Positions 8,627-17,373 of a stretch of 64,000 bases of DNA are shown piece by piece. How positions within the stretch are numbered: the stretch's first letter is position 1; each line of letters opens with the position of its first letter. Position numbers and translations under genes: made by a program. The stretch lies in the NCBI RefSeq assembly GCF_003841485.1, contig NZ_REFY01000005.1, positions 124,001 through 188,000 on the forward strand, in the 5' to 3' direction. Under the pieces are notes generated by a model, which was not told the origin of the DNA, searched no databases, and was given only the letters and a program-made list of their open reading frames with translations. This DNA comes from Natrarchaeobius halalkaliphilus (GTDB lineage Archaea; Halobacteriota; Halobacteria; Halobacteriales; Natrialbaceae).

Positions 8627-9385
8627 ATTTTCGAGCGTTCCGATCGTTTCGATCTCGACCTCGACCGTATCTCCCGGCTCGAGCGCGCCCTCGCCGGCCC
8701 GGTCGGACCACTCCTTCATCGGAATCGTTTCGGCGCTCGTCCCGGCTGGGGTACCGGTTGCGATGACGTCACCCGGAAGCAGTGTAAAGTGACCCGAGAT
8801 CTCAGCGACGAGTTCGGGAATCGAAAAGAGGAGCTCGTCGGTGTTCGAAGACTGTCTCACCTCGCCGTTGACTCGACAGGTGATGTCTAGCGATTCCTGG
8901 AGTTCGGTCTGAACGACGGGGCCGATCGGACAGAACGTATCGAACCCTTTCGCCCGCGCCCATTGCTCTTCCGTGTGTTGCCAGTCGCGTGCGGTGACGT
9001 CGTTGACGCACGTGTAGCCCTCGACGTACTCCAGGGCGTTAGCCTCCGAGACTGACGAACAACGTTCCCCGATAACGACGCCCAGTTCGGCCTCGTAATC
9101 GAGGAAGTGAGACGACTCGGGAGCGATCACGTCGTCACCGTGTCCAACTATTGACGACGGCGGTTTGAAAAAGAGCATCGGGAACTCCTCCTTCTCGACT
9201 TCACCGAGGATCGCACGGACGTGGTCGCGGTAGTTCTTCCCGACCGCGATGATCTTCGTCGGTTCGGACGGCGGAAGAATCTCGACTTTGCCGATCCGAT
9301 GGGTAGCGTCGTCGGTCGTGATTCGATGGCCATCGACGGTTCCCGTATTCACCGTTCCATCGGAACGAAATCGGACAGTGAGCAT
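8609..9385 (-). CDS. Fumarylacetoacetate hydrolase family protein
   Basis: A 258-residue FAH-superfamily protein. It has the domain opening ILPPSEPTKIIAVGKNYRDH, the metal site in LDYEAELGVVIGE and NDVTARDWQ, and the C-terminal LPGDVIATGTPAG. Members hydrolyse, hydrate, decarboxylate or isomerise 2-oxo acids made by ring cleavage (fumarylpyruvate, 2-hydroxyhepta-dienedioate and similar). A paralogue lies at 61221-61955; this copy has a longer C-terminal insertion (ETIPMKEWSDRAGEG). It sits between two pseudogenes, so this neighbourhood has been rearranged while this gene stayed intact. The exact reaction cannot be read from sequence. Confidence 0.88.
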   Translation of the reverse strand: MLTVRFRSDGTVNTGTVDGHRITTDDATHRIGKVEILPPSEPTKIIAVGKNYRDHVRAILGEVEKEEFPMLFFKPPSSIVGHGDDVIAPESSHFLDYEAELGVVIGERCSSVSEANALEYVEGYTCVNDVTARDWQHTEEQWARAKGFDTFCPIGPVVQTELQESLDITCRVNGEVRQSSNTDELLFSIPELVAEISGHFTLLPGDVIATGTPAGTSAETIPMKEWSDRAGEGALEPGDTVEVEIETIGTLENQVRSP

Positions 9386-9491
9386 AGAAAGCAGTTCGCG
9401 AGACGGCCCTTTATTCTTTTCCGCCCATGGGAAGAGGAGAGGTCACCGGCACTTCGTAGTCGGTGGAAGTCACAACGTACGGGTTACACGT

Positions 9492-9746
9492 TTACGTTAC
9501 TCGACAAACGATACCGTCGCTTAAGAACACTTCCTCGGGCGAAACCTCAGTCGAGGCCACCACGCTACCGAACTTCGCGTCGATACGGTCGAGACTCCGT
9601 TCGCGTGCCTCGAGATCAGCGAAAGCGGTGCAGTCCGAAAGCACGGTCACCCGATAATTCCGATCGAACGCCGACCGGACGGTCGACTCGACGCAGACCT
9701 CAGTGATGGTCTCGCCGCCGAGCAGTCGCGAGACGTCGTTGCTCGA
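9492..9746 (-). pseudogene. Isochorismatase-like gene remnant (C-terminal part only)
   Basis: The minus strand encodes SSNDVSRLL, then TEVCVESTVRSAFDRNY and ERSLDRIDAKFG, nearly identical to the C-terminal third of the intact isochorismatase-like protein at 17374-17952. The catalytic Cys is kept. Local scrambling is visible (LLGGETITE against LLVGGIATE). The N-terminal part with the catalytic Asp and Lys is absent: upstream in the same frame the sequence is unrelated and runs into the 9817 gene. This is a truncated duplicate, paired with the decayed amidohydrolase at 8010. Confidence 0.82.
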
Positions 9747-9816
9747 GTGGCGTCTGAGCACCCGCGATCGATCGAAACGTCGGAAGTATGGATGTCGGAT
9801 CGGACGATCGGTGGAC

Positions 9817-10914
9817 TCACTCTCGCTCGAGAACGACGTGAGTCTCGGTGACGTCGACGACGGTTCCGTCGATGGACGCGTGATGATTGTTGCTGATCTC
9901 GTCTTCTGTTCTCCTGGCGACGACGTCGCCGGTGGAAACACGATCACCGGGCTCGACGACTGGATCGCCTGGGGTTACCAGTCCCTCGTAGGCGGCGTTG
10001 GTGATCAGCGGGATGGAAACCGTCTCGGGTTCGAGGACCGACGGCTGTGTTTCGTGGTCACGGTCGTTCCAGTCACGTTCCTCGAGCACGTTGATCCGGT
10101 CTTCTTGTTCCGTGTGTGCCTCGACGGTGGCCTCGTCGAGAACGAGTATCGCGTTCGTTCGCTTTCGGGTACCGAACGCAACTGGAGACTCGTCGATCGC
10201 GTAACTCCAGCCCGGTCCACCGTCCGCGAGAACGGCATCGCTCGGAAGCGCGTCCTCGGGGAGGTCGGCCGCCTCCAGAAGATCAGCAGCTGTCGTTCCG
10301 ACCGGAACGTCCAGACAGCGGTGCGCTGGCGTATCGCCTCCGACGTGAACGTATTTTCGAGTGACCGGAGTGTTCTCAGCGAGCGCGTTGTAGATATTCC
10401 ACAGCGTTTCGGTATTGTGAACGATCCAGCCGTGATCCGTCGGGAGATCCCGGCCGATCCGTTCGCCCGCCGCCATCATCAACAACACCTGCTCTTCGCT
10501 GAAGTCGTAGGTCTCTCCGGTGTACGCGAAGATGATCCCCGTTTCTCCGTCGAGATCCGGCGGTAGTTCGTCCTCGAGGTAGACGTCCGCGTCACAGGCC
10601 GTCTCGAACTCTTTCGTCCATTCGTCTCGGTACTTCTGTTTCGTCCCGACGACGATGCGCTCGAACAGATCGGCCTCGAGCATCGCGTCGAAAAACGCTG
10701 CGAGCTCCGCTGCGTGTTCCGTTCCGAGCCAGACGTCCGAGTAGTAGTTCGGCTCGCTTTCTTGGTGGTTGACGAGGAGTGAGTGGACGTCCTCCAGTTG
10801 CTCCCATTTCGCCCCGGATGGGAAACCCGCACCGCCAGCACCGGCGACTCCAGCTTCGTACAGTCGATCCGGAATCTTTCGAGGATCGAGCTCGATCGAG
10901 GTGTTCACTGCCAT
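9817..10914 (-). CDS. Complex I 51-kDa/RnfC-like flavin-NADH domain protein lacking Fe-S motifs
   Basis: A 365-residue protein. The N-terminal AGVAGAGGAGFPSGAKW (about residues 22-37) is the FMN/NADH-binding signature of NuoF, RnfC and PduS. An SLBB-like stretch follows near residues 190-245 (VHVGGDTPAHRCLDVPVGTT), and the C-terminus is a barrel-sandwich segment (GLVTPGDPVVEPGDRVSTGDVVA). Only two cysteines are present and there is no C-x2-C-x2-C motif, so it cannot carry the 4Fe-4S clusters of RnfC or NuoF. It is a single-gene unit. It may be an NAD(P)H:flavin module passing electrons to a partner, or a catalytically altered relative. The family assignment is good, the role unknown. Confidence 0.75.
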   Translation of the reverse strand: MAVNTSIELDPRKIPDRLYEAGVAGAGGAGFPSGAKWEQLEDVHSLLVNHQESEPNYYSDVWLGTEHAAELAAFFDAMLEADLFERIVVGTKQKYRDEWTKEFETACDADVYLEDELPPDLDGETGIIFAYTGETYDFSEEQVLLMMAAGERIGRDLPTDHGWIVHNTETLWNIYNALAENTPVTRKYVHVGGDTPAHRCLDVPVGTTAADLLEAADLPEDALPSDAVLADGGPGWSYAIDESPVAFGTRKRTNAILVLDEATVEAHTEQEDRINVLEERDWNDRDHETQPSVLEPETVSIPLITNAAYEGLVTPGDPVVEPGDRVSTGDVVARRTEDEISNNHHASIDGTVVDVTETHVVLERE

Positions 10915-11748
10915 TCTGTATCTCTATGGCCTCGAGAATCGTATTAAGTGTTTGGAAGCGTTTAGGACCTTATCAAATCATCTAGAAGAGGATTGTGGAT
11001 GGACACCTCGATGTCGTGCGTTTGGGTGGATGATAACGGTTAATAACTCTCGTCGGTCGGATCTGTGTCTCCCAACCACGATCGTTTCTCCGAACTACCG
11101 CCCGTCGATCCGATACACTCGCGTCCAGCCCTACGGGTGTGTTGGGAACCCAGTACCGCAGACCGTCTGTAACCGTGTCGTACTCCAGATTGAACGCGGG
11201 CGATACGGAATGTGGGTGGCAGGACTTCGACTACGGCCGTTGTCGACGGTGTCGGCTCGAGATCGATTGCGAATCGACCAACACACCCTAAGTGTGTGTA
11301 TTCATTGACTAGTTTCGTCGTTGACCCCATTCAGATTGGTCCGACTCCGGACGTACTGACCTCCATGATTTAACATCGACTACTTTCACCCCGTATTTCT
11401 GAATTTACTCCCATACATCTGTAAACTTGCATGTGAATGTTTAACTATCGTGTACCGCGGTGACTTGGCACGTCACTCGGTAATCAACGATAGTTGATCC
11501 AGATTCTCACGAAACGTACTAGGACGGATGGGTACTCGACACGACTCCGATGACGGCGCTGATCCGTCACGCTGAAAACGTGGTAACGAACGAGTCGAGA
11601 TGAGACTCGTGGCGACGTCTGGTTCGTTCGATATCGTCTCGAGACACGTCAGGGTTCGATGACCACGCCGAACGACGCTCCGAAACGAAGTCATCAGAAC
11701 CGTGCGATTTTCCCACAGTCTTAAGACGATTCCTCCAGAGTCCAAATT
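10915..11748. other. Long divergent intergenic region (about 830 bases)
   Basis: No gene is supported here. Small ORFs on both strands lack motifs and promoters. The region contains the inverted repeat at 11281-11297, which recurs at 19287-19303. It becomes AT-rich around 11370-11460. It could hold a decayed gene or an untranslated RNA, but I cannot show either. Confidence 0.45.
11281..11297. promoter_or_regulatory. 17-bp inverted repeat shared with 19287-19303
   Basis: ACACAC and GTGTGT arms are separated by CCTAA. The identical 17 bases recur upstream of the TRAP transporter, where the arms extend to nine perfect pairs. It looks like a regulator-binding site. Here it lies about 450 bases upstream of the acyl-CoA dehydrogenase and 370 bases from the divergent 9817 gene. 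Confidence 0.45.
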
Positions 11749-12900
11749 ATGTACTCGCTCACAGATGAGCAACGATTGATCTTCTCTGAGTGTCGTCGGA
11801 TCGCGACCGAAGAATTTGCTCCGCGCGCGTTCACGTGGGACGACGAACCGCCGACGGAGAACGTCGAACTACTCGCAGACCTTGAACTCGTCGGTCTCAA
11901 TTATCCGATCGAGCTCGGGGGTGGGGGACTGTCGGAATTCGAGGTCTGTCTCCAGATCGAGGCGATCGGCCGAATCTGTCCGGACACCGCACAGAGCGTC
12001 TATCGCCGGTCGATGATCGCCCCCCGGGTAATCGAAATGTTCGGCTCCGAGTCGCTCAAAGAGGAGTACATTACGGATGTAACCGCTGGAGAGCGATCGA
12101 TCAGCGTTGCAATAAGTGAACCGCAGGCCGGAAGCGACGTTCAGAATATCGGAACGCAACTCGTCGAAGACGGGGACGGCTATCTCTTGACCGGTGAGAA
12201 AACCTGGATCACTCAGGGAGAAAGTGCGGATTCACTCGTCGTCTGGACGAGGCTTCCCGACTCGAACATGGGCGTTGTCGTCGTTGATACCGATCAGGCC
12301 GGCGTCGCACGGGAAACCGATTACACCAACATGGCCGGCGACACGCAGACACACTTCACCTTTAGTGAGGTTTCCGTCCCGGAATCACACGTTGTCGTTA
12401 GTGGGAAGAGCGGGTTCAAGCGTATGCTCCGCGCGCTCAACTGGGAGCGATGTGCCTCTGCGATGGGTTGTATCGCCATCGCGCTGTGTGCCTTCGATAC
12501 CGCGGTCGAGTATGCGAAGACACGTGAACAGTTCGGCCAGTCCATTTCTGAGTTCCAGGGACTTCGGTGGAAGTTCGCGGATATGGCGATGCAGATTCAG
12601 CTCGGACGAACGATGGTCTACAATACCGTTATCACCGCCGTAGAAAACGAGTGTCCGCCGAATCGACTGCAATCGTCAATCGCAGCGCTATATGCGACGG
12701 AGGTCTGCAACAACGTTGTCGACGAAGCACTTCAGATACACGGTGCCAACGGATATCAGCAGGGACATCCACTCGAGTACCTCTATCGGTTAGTTCGAGG
12801 GAAACGAATCGCGGCTGGAACCGACGAGATGCTCCGAAATACCATTGCGGATGCGGTGTTGGACGAGGGACTGGCCGATCTTCCCGATCTGATGAACTGA
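11749..12900 (+). CDS. Acyl-CoA dehydrogenase
   Basis: A full-length flavoenzyme of 383 residues. It has the N-terminal helical domain, the middle beta-domain signature ISEPQAGSDVQNIGTQ (about residues 123-138) and GEKTWITQG, then the C-terminal domain with TREQFGQSISEFQGLRWKFADM and the final QIHGANGYQQGHPLEYLYRLVR. The position holding the catalytic Glu in medium-chain enzymes (EGT) is Ala here (AAGTDE), as in members that use a Glu from another helix. It oxidises an acyl-CoA to the 2-enoyl-CoA. With the hydratase-lyase at 13111 and the ligase at 15519, a phenylpropanoyl-CoA substrate is plausible but inferred. Confidence 0.92.
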   Translation: MYSLTDEQRLIFSECRRIATEEFAPRAFTWDDEPPTENVELLADLELVGLNYPIELGGGGLSEFEVCLQIEAIGRICPDTAQSVYRRSMIAPRVIEMFGSESLKEEYITDVTAGERSISVAISEPQAGSDVQNIGTQLVEDGDGYLLTGEKTWITQGESADSLVVWTRLPDSNMGVVVVDTDQAGVARETDYTNMAGDTQTHFTFSEVSVPESHVVVSGKSGFKRMLRALNWERCASAMGCIAIALCAFDTAVEYAKTREQFGQSISEFQGLRWKFADMAMQIQLGRTMVYNTVITAVENECPPNRLQSSIAALYATEVCNNVVDEALQIHGANGYQQGHPLEYLYRLVRGKRIAAGTDEMLRNTIADAVLDEGLADLPDLMN

Positions 12901-12905
12901 GTCGG

Positions 12906-12910
12906 TTTTT
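12906..12910 (+). terminator. Probable U-tract terminator after the acyl-CoA dehydrogenase
   Basis: Five T residues begin six bases past the stop codon. Confidence 0.4.
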
Positions 12911-13110
12911 CGTAAGAGAGAACCGCGTTTACGACGGGCTTGGTTGCGAAGTCAGTAGCTGATCACGCTCAGTCCGAACGACCGCTGATCGCTGTCCGAC
13001 GGCATGTTTTGGGAAGTGAGACTGTCGGAGGAGTCCTATTTCCATCCAGAGTCGCGAGTTGCACAATCGGTAGTTATAGATGGGTACGGTTCCGTACAGA
13101 AAGTGGATTC

Positions 13111-13932
13111 ATGGAGTACGAGTACATCGAACTATCTGTTGAGGACGACGTGGGAAAGATCACACTCGATCGTGCGGAAAAGCGTAACGCGATCGTTCCC
13201 GAACTCGCATTGGAAGTAACGGATGCGCTCGAGCGAATCGAAGACGAGATCAGGGTTCTCGTGTTGGAGGGGAACGGATCGGCGTTCTGTGCCGGGATGG
13301 ACTTGGAAAAGCGATTCTACGAAACTCGCCAGGAAGGGCCGCGTGCGTTCTACGAGGCCGGACGGAAGACGGGATCAATGTTCACGACACTGTTCGACTA
13401 CAACCGACCGACCGTCGCGAAAATCGACGGCTGGACGTTCGGTGCGGGATACTGCTTGCAGGCGGTGTGTGACTTTGCCGTGACGACCGAGGAGTCGGTT
13501 TTTGGACTCTCGGAGATCAACTTCGGTATTATTCCGGGCGGCGGCGCGATGTGGGCAGCGGTCAACACGATGAACCGCAGAAAGGCGCTCTATTACACTT
13601 CGACTGGCGAATCGTTCACCGGGGCCACGGCGGAGGAACTGGGCGCTGTGACGACCGCCGTTCCGGAGGACAAACTCGAAGAAACTACCGACGAGCTCAT
13701 CGAGTCACTCGCAGAAAAGAACCCGATCGCAATGCAATTCAACACCGCTGTGCTCGAGCGTGTACGGTACATGGACTTCCACGAAGCGCTCGACTACGAA
13801 CGCGGAAAGAGCGAGGAGATGAAATATTATCAGCAAGACGAGTGGGTCGACGAGGGTATCGGCCAGTTCAAGGAGCGAGAGTACAAGCCGGGTCTCGAAT
13901 CGTACGACGAACAGTCCGAAGACTCCTCGTAG
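13111..13932 (+). CDS. Crotonase resembling hydroxycinnamoyl-CoA hydratase-lyase
   Basis: A 273-residue crotonase. Features match p-hydroxycinnamoyl (feruloyl)-CoA hydratase-lyase rather than ordinary enoyl-CoA hydratase: CAGMDLEKRFYE after the oxyanion loop, NGWCFGGGF-like DGWTFGAGY, GLSEINFGIIPGGG with Glu135, RKALYYTSTGESF, KNPIAMQF and the C-terminal YKPGLESY. The second hydratase Glu (as in rat Glu164) is replaced by Tyr. The known enzyme hydrates and cleaves feruloyl- or coumaroyl-CoA to acetyl-CoA and the aromatic aldehyde. Start at 13111 (MEYEYIE) is preferred over 12940 because the extension looks unlike protein. Aldehyde-oxidising enzymes are at 22564 and 33350. Confidence 0.8.
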   Translation: MEYEYIELSVEDDVGKITLDRAEKRNAIVPELALEVTDALERIEDEIRVLVLEGNGSAFCAGMDLEKRFYETRQEGPRAFYEAGRKTGSMFTTLFDYNRPTVAKIDGWTFGAGYCLQAVCDFAVTTEESVFGLSEINFGIIPGGGAMWAAVNTMNRRKALYYTSTGESFTGATAEELGAVTTAVPEDKLEETTDELIESLAEKNPIAMQFNTAVLERVRYMDFHEALDYERGKSEEMKYYQQDEWVDEGIGQFKEREYKPGLESYDEQSEDSS

Positions 13933-14129
13933 TCTCGCCCGAGAAACCGGGATCCGTCACCCGTATGCGTTTTTTCGAACGACTGACCGGTACTACCGTG
14001 TCAACTGAACTGATCTCCACATCGATCGCAGAGATCTCATTCGACCGGCTGTACCTCCGCGTTCGGTGCGTGCCGTCGCGAGTTCGACCCAGATAACGGT
14101 GTGATCTCTAAAAACGGGTGAACGAACGC

Positions 14130-15236
14130 TTACTCGAGGAACCGCCGGTCAACGAGGTCGTCTACCTCGATCACTTCGTCGATAAGTCCCGTTCGTTCCG
14201 CCAGATCGATCGATCGGCTGACGCGCTCGTCCGTGAGCATGTTCGACATGTCCGTTTCCCACATTTCGTCTTCCTGCGCCGCCTCGATGGTCTGTTCCCA
14301 GACCTCGATGTCGCCGGAGTCGTACGCAGGGAACTCAGCCGGCGAGTCGAAGATCATTTCCGCCAGCTCTTGCGGATCCGTCTCGTAGGCTTGCTCGTAC
14401 GAATTGGTCAATTCCTCGGCAATCGTCCGGTACACCTCCTCGTACTCGTTGAGTCTGTCATCGGTCGTTACCCACTGTGCGAGTGAGAGCGGTTCGGCGG
14501 CAACGTCGTCGTTGGGATTGTGGAACCACTGTGCGATATCACGTTCTTCGACGTCGATCGCTGCACTCGCAAACACGGTGGTTGCATCGACTTCTTCTTC
14601 TTCCATGGCCGAAATTCGGTTCGGTGTTCCTGCGATATAGCTGAGATCGAACGCCTCGGGGTCGCCTAACTGGGATTCTGCTGTCGCTCTGAGAGTGAGT
14701 GCGGAGAACGACTGTGGCGAATGGGCGGCGACCGGAGCACCCTCTAGTTCCTCCCAGGACTCGATGTCGGGTTGTGCGATGATCTGTTGTGAAAACTTCT
14801 GGTTCAGTTCCAGAAACGACGAAATCGGGAATCCTTCCCTGATCGAGTTGATGATCGCCGGCGGATTGGAGTAGCCGAGCTCGACTTCTCCGCTCACGAT
14901 TCCGGCTACCATCGCTGTGAAGCCGTTGAACACGACCGGTTCGATTTCAACGCCACGCGATTCCATCTCCTCGTTGAACAACGAGTACGTCGGAACACTG
15001 TATCCCGCCATCGCTGGCGACGGATGACCGATTCGGAGCGGATTCGGAATCTCGACTTCTCCCCCCATATCATCGTCCGATTGTTCATCGCCAATATCGT
15101 CACTTCCGGACGTGTCGCTGTCCGATGCACCGTTATCGTCGTCCCCGTTACCCATGCACCCGGCAAGCCCAACCGTAACGCCTGCACCAACTGTTTTGAG
15201 AATGGTTCGCCTCCCACTGCCAGTTCTATGTGGCAT
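14130..15236 (-). CDS. Orphan ABC substrate-binding lipoprotein (NMT1/SsuA-like)
   Basis: A receptor of 368 residues with a twin-arginine signal (SGRRTILKTVGAG), lipobox (LAGCMG) and a long Asp/Ser linker. The mature part has NGFTAMVAGIVSGEVELGY and a FSALTLRATAE segment, and ends VDDLVDRRFLE. It belongs to one subfamily with 35576-36652 (same DDLVDRRFL ending) and 45094-46173. No permease or ATPase lies next to it. It is divergent from the acyl-CoA ligase at 15519, and two ATCAT-type palindromes (15233-15249 and 15327-15348) lie in that region. Its ligand may be the acid activated by the ligase, but this is inference. Confidence 0.87.
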   Translation of the reverse strand: MPHRTGSGRRTILKTVGAGVTVGLAGCMGNGDDDNGASDSDTSGSDDIGDEQSDDDMGGEVEIPNPLRIGHPSPAMAGYSVPTYSLFNEEMESRGVEIEPVVFNGFTAMVAGIVSGEVELGYSNPPAIINSIREGFPISSFLELNQKFSQQIIAQPDIESWEELEGAPVAAHSPQSFSALTLRATAESQLGDPEAFDLSYIAGTPNRISAMEEEEVDATTVFASAAIDVEERDIAQWFHNPNDDVAAEPLSLAQWVTTDDRLNEYEEVYRTIAEELTNSYEQAYETDPQELAEMIFDSPAEFPAYDSGDIEVWEQTIEAAQEDEMWETDMSNMLTDERVSRSIDLAERTGLIDEVIEVDDLVDRRFLE

Positions 15237-15249
15237 GATACCATCATGC
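15233..15249. promoter_or_regulatory. Inverted repeat over the receptor start codon
   Basis: GCATGAT and ATCATGC arms, seven perfect pairs with three bases between, cover the ATG (15234-15236) of the orphan receptor. It shares the CATGAT half-site with 15327-15348, suggesting an operator for a local regulator. Confidence 0.45.
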
Positions 15250-15326
15250 GCAACAGCCTATTTAACCATTTTGATTGATTACCATCAGTACTCTCTCTAA
15301 ATACTGACTTGACTTCCATTTCTACA

Positions 15327-15348
15327 TACATGATGCCTCAATCATGTA
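15327..15348. promoter_or_regulatory. Inverted repeat in the receptor/ligase divergent region
   Basis: TACATGAT and ATCATGTA arms, eight perfect pairs with six bases between. It lies 91 bases upstream of the receptor start and 171 bases upstream of the ligase, so it could control both. Confidence 0.45.
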
Positions 15349-15518
15349 CAGATATTAACGATCACTGGACTCGAGCCGGACTCGTCGATTCGTCACCCAC
15401 CTCTCGAACGAAAAGTTCTGGATATATAGGTGCAGTGACGAACGGGGGGTTCGATCGGATATCTTGATCGTCATCTATCGAACAAAACAGTGTAGTACCG
15501 CCACAATAATGGGACGTC

Positions 15519-17075
15519 ATGGGAACGAGATCGACCATCATCGACTCTCTGGTCCACGCGTCGACGTGGTATCCGGAGCGCGAAGCACTGGTTCAAGGGG
15601 AACAGGACGCTCGGCGTGCATACACGTATGGAGAACTCGAGGAGGAGAGTCGACAGTTTGCGAACGGGCTCCGAGATGCTGGTATCGAGGCCGGCGATCG
15701 AATCGTCTTTCTGAACCGAAGCGTCGTCGAGCACGCGGTTGCGTACTTCGGTGCCTTGCGTGCGGGGGCGATTCCGGCAACGATACACTTTCGAGAGTCT
15801 CCATCGACGATCCAATCGATGGTGGAGTCGGTTTCTCCGACGGCACTCGTGTTCCAGCCACAGCTACACGAAACGGCTGAACTCGTCCTGGAGACGTCGT
15901 CGACGATCACCGAATCGATCGTACTCGATCGGCTTGGAGAGGTTCCCACCTTCGCCAGACCGTACTCCGACGTTCTCGATGCACCTCCACAGGAGCTGCC
16001 GACCGTTTCCTCGTCGGATCGGGCGTTCATCAATTTCTCGTCCGGAACGACCGGTGTCCCCAAGCCGGTCGTCCACACACACGAGAACATCATCGAAAGC
16101 ACTCATCTCGCCTTCTTCAAAAAACAGATCGGCCCCGGTGACCGCACTCTTAAGACCAACACGCCGTCGTTTATCGCGTGGGCGAATACGACGTTTCCGT
16201 ACGTCAACGCCGGTGCCACGGTGGTGTTCCTCGAGCAGTCGGATCCGGTTGCGATACTCGAGGCGATCGACGCAGAACGGATCACGTCGCTGATTCTGGT
16301 TCCGACGATCTGGAAGCGAATCCTCGCTGAAGATCTCGAGCAGTACGACCTCGAGTCGATACGAACGGCCGGCTACTCCGGAGAGCCGCTCGATCCGGGA
16401 TTGTTCGCACGGATCAAAGCGGAGGTCACACCCAACATCTGTACGATGTACGGGACGACCGAGACGATGTCGTCGTCGATGACGCTCTTCCCCGACGATG
16501 TCGACGAGGATACGCTGGACAGCGTCGGGTATCCCGTGCCGGACACCGACGTTCGTATCATCGAACCCGATAGCCGGGATCCCGATCGACAGGTCGACCG
16601 CGGTGACACTGGTGAGATCATCGTCCGCGGACCGTCGGTGGCAGAGGAGATCTGGAACGATCCGGAGCGAACGCGGGCGACGTTCCACGAGGATGGCTGG
16701 CTCTTTACGGGCGATCTCGGCTACGTCGGCGAGGATCGGCTGCTGTACCTGCGCGGCCGCCACGATAACATGATCATCAGCGGCGGGATCAACATCTACC
16801 CCGAGAAAGTAAACGAGGTGCTCGGTTCCTGGGACGAGATCGCGGATTCGGCGGTCATCGGCGTCCCACACGATACCTGGGGCGAAACCGTGACCGCGAT
16901 CGTCGTTCCCCGAGACGAGTCGGTAACCGAGGAGGACGTAAAGTCCGTCTGTGCGGAGTCGCCAGACCTGGCGGACTACCAGCAGCCGCGACTGGTACGG
17001 TTCGTCGACGAGTTGCCCAAGACGGGAACGAGCAAGATCGACTACGCCGCGCTCAGGGAGCGTTTCGCGGAGTGA
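15519..17075 (+). CDS. Acyl-CoA synthetase (AMP-forming, class I adenylating enzyme)
   Basis: A full-length acyl- or aryl-CoA ligase of 518 residues. Motifs in order: the AMP-binding P-loop NFSSGTTGVPKPVVHTHEN (about residue 168 on), MYGTTETM, the hinge region TGDLGYVGED then GRHDNMIISGGINIYPEKV, and the C-terminal catalytic Lys in LPKTGTSKIDY. It makes an acyl-adenylate from ATP and a carboxylic acid and then the CoA thioester. Residues before the P-loop Lys read P-K-P rather than the common P-K-G. The neighbouring hydratase-lyase suggests a hydroxycinnamate substrate; other aryl or fatty acids are possible. The start ATG at 15519 is the first in frame. Confidence 0.9.
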   Translation: MGTRSTIIDSLVHASTWYPEREALVQGEQDARRAYTYGELEEESRQFANGLRDAGIEAGDRIVFLNRSVVEHAVAYFGALRAGAIPATIHFRESPSTIQSMVESVSPTALVFQPQLHETAELVLETSSTITESIVLDRLGEVPTFARPYSDVLDAPPQELPTVSSSDRAFINFSSGTTGVPKPVVHTHENIIESTHLAFFKKQIGPGDRTLKTNTPSFIAWANTTFPYVNAGATVVFLEQSDPVAILEAIDAERITSLILVPTIWKRILAEDLEQYDLESIRTAGYSGEPLDPGLFARIKAEVTPNICTMYGTTETMSSSMTLFPDDVDEDTLDSVGYPVPDTDVRIIEPDSRDPDRQVDRGDTGEIIVRGPSVAEEIWNDPERTRATFHEDGWLFTGDLGYVGEDRLLYLRGRHDNMIISGGINIYPEKVNEVLGSWDEIADSAVIGVPHDTWGETVTAIVVPRDESVTEEDVKSVCAESPDLADYQQPRLVRFVDELPKTGTSKIDYAALRERFAE

Positions 17076-17344
17076 CGTGAGTTCCCGACCGAAGCGTATA
17101 CTGCCGCGAAAACGCGCTGCTACGAGTCACCAAGCGCGTGATAGCTAGCACGCGTCTCCGATCGGGCCTCGAGACTACCGTAACGACTCGTAGGCGTCCG
17201 GATCGGCCCACCGTTTCGGATACGAGTGATCGTGCTCGGTCCATGTGATGACGTCACAATCAGACACGGTGATAGTTGCGATCGTACTGGCGAATACCGA
17301 CGGTCGTCCGTGGGTGATCCGCCTCGATTCCGCTGACGGTACAA

Positions 17345-17350
17345 TTATAC
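17345..17350 (+). promoter_or_regulatory. TATA-like box for the isochorismatase-like gene
   Basis: TTATAC 29 bases upstream of the ATG at 17374, the spacing of a leaderless promoter. It supports 17374 over the in-frame ATG at 17245. Confidence 0.55.
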
Positions 17351-17373
17351 GCGGTCGACACGGAATCGACGCC

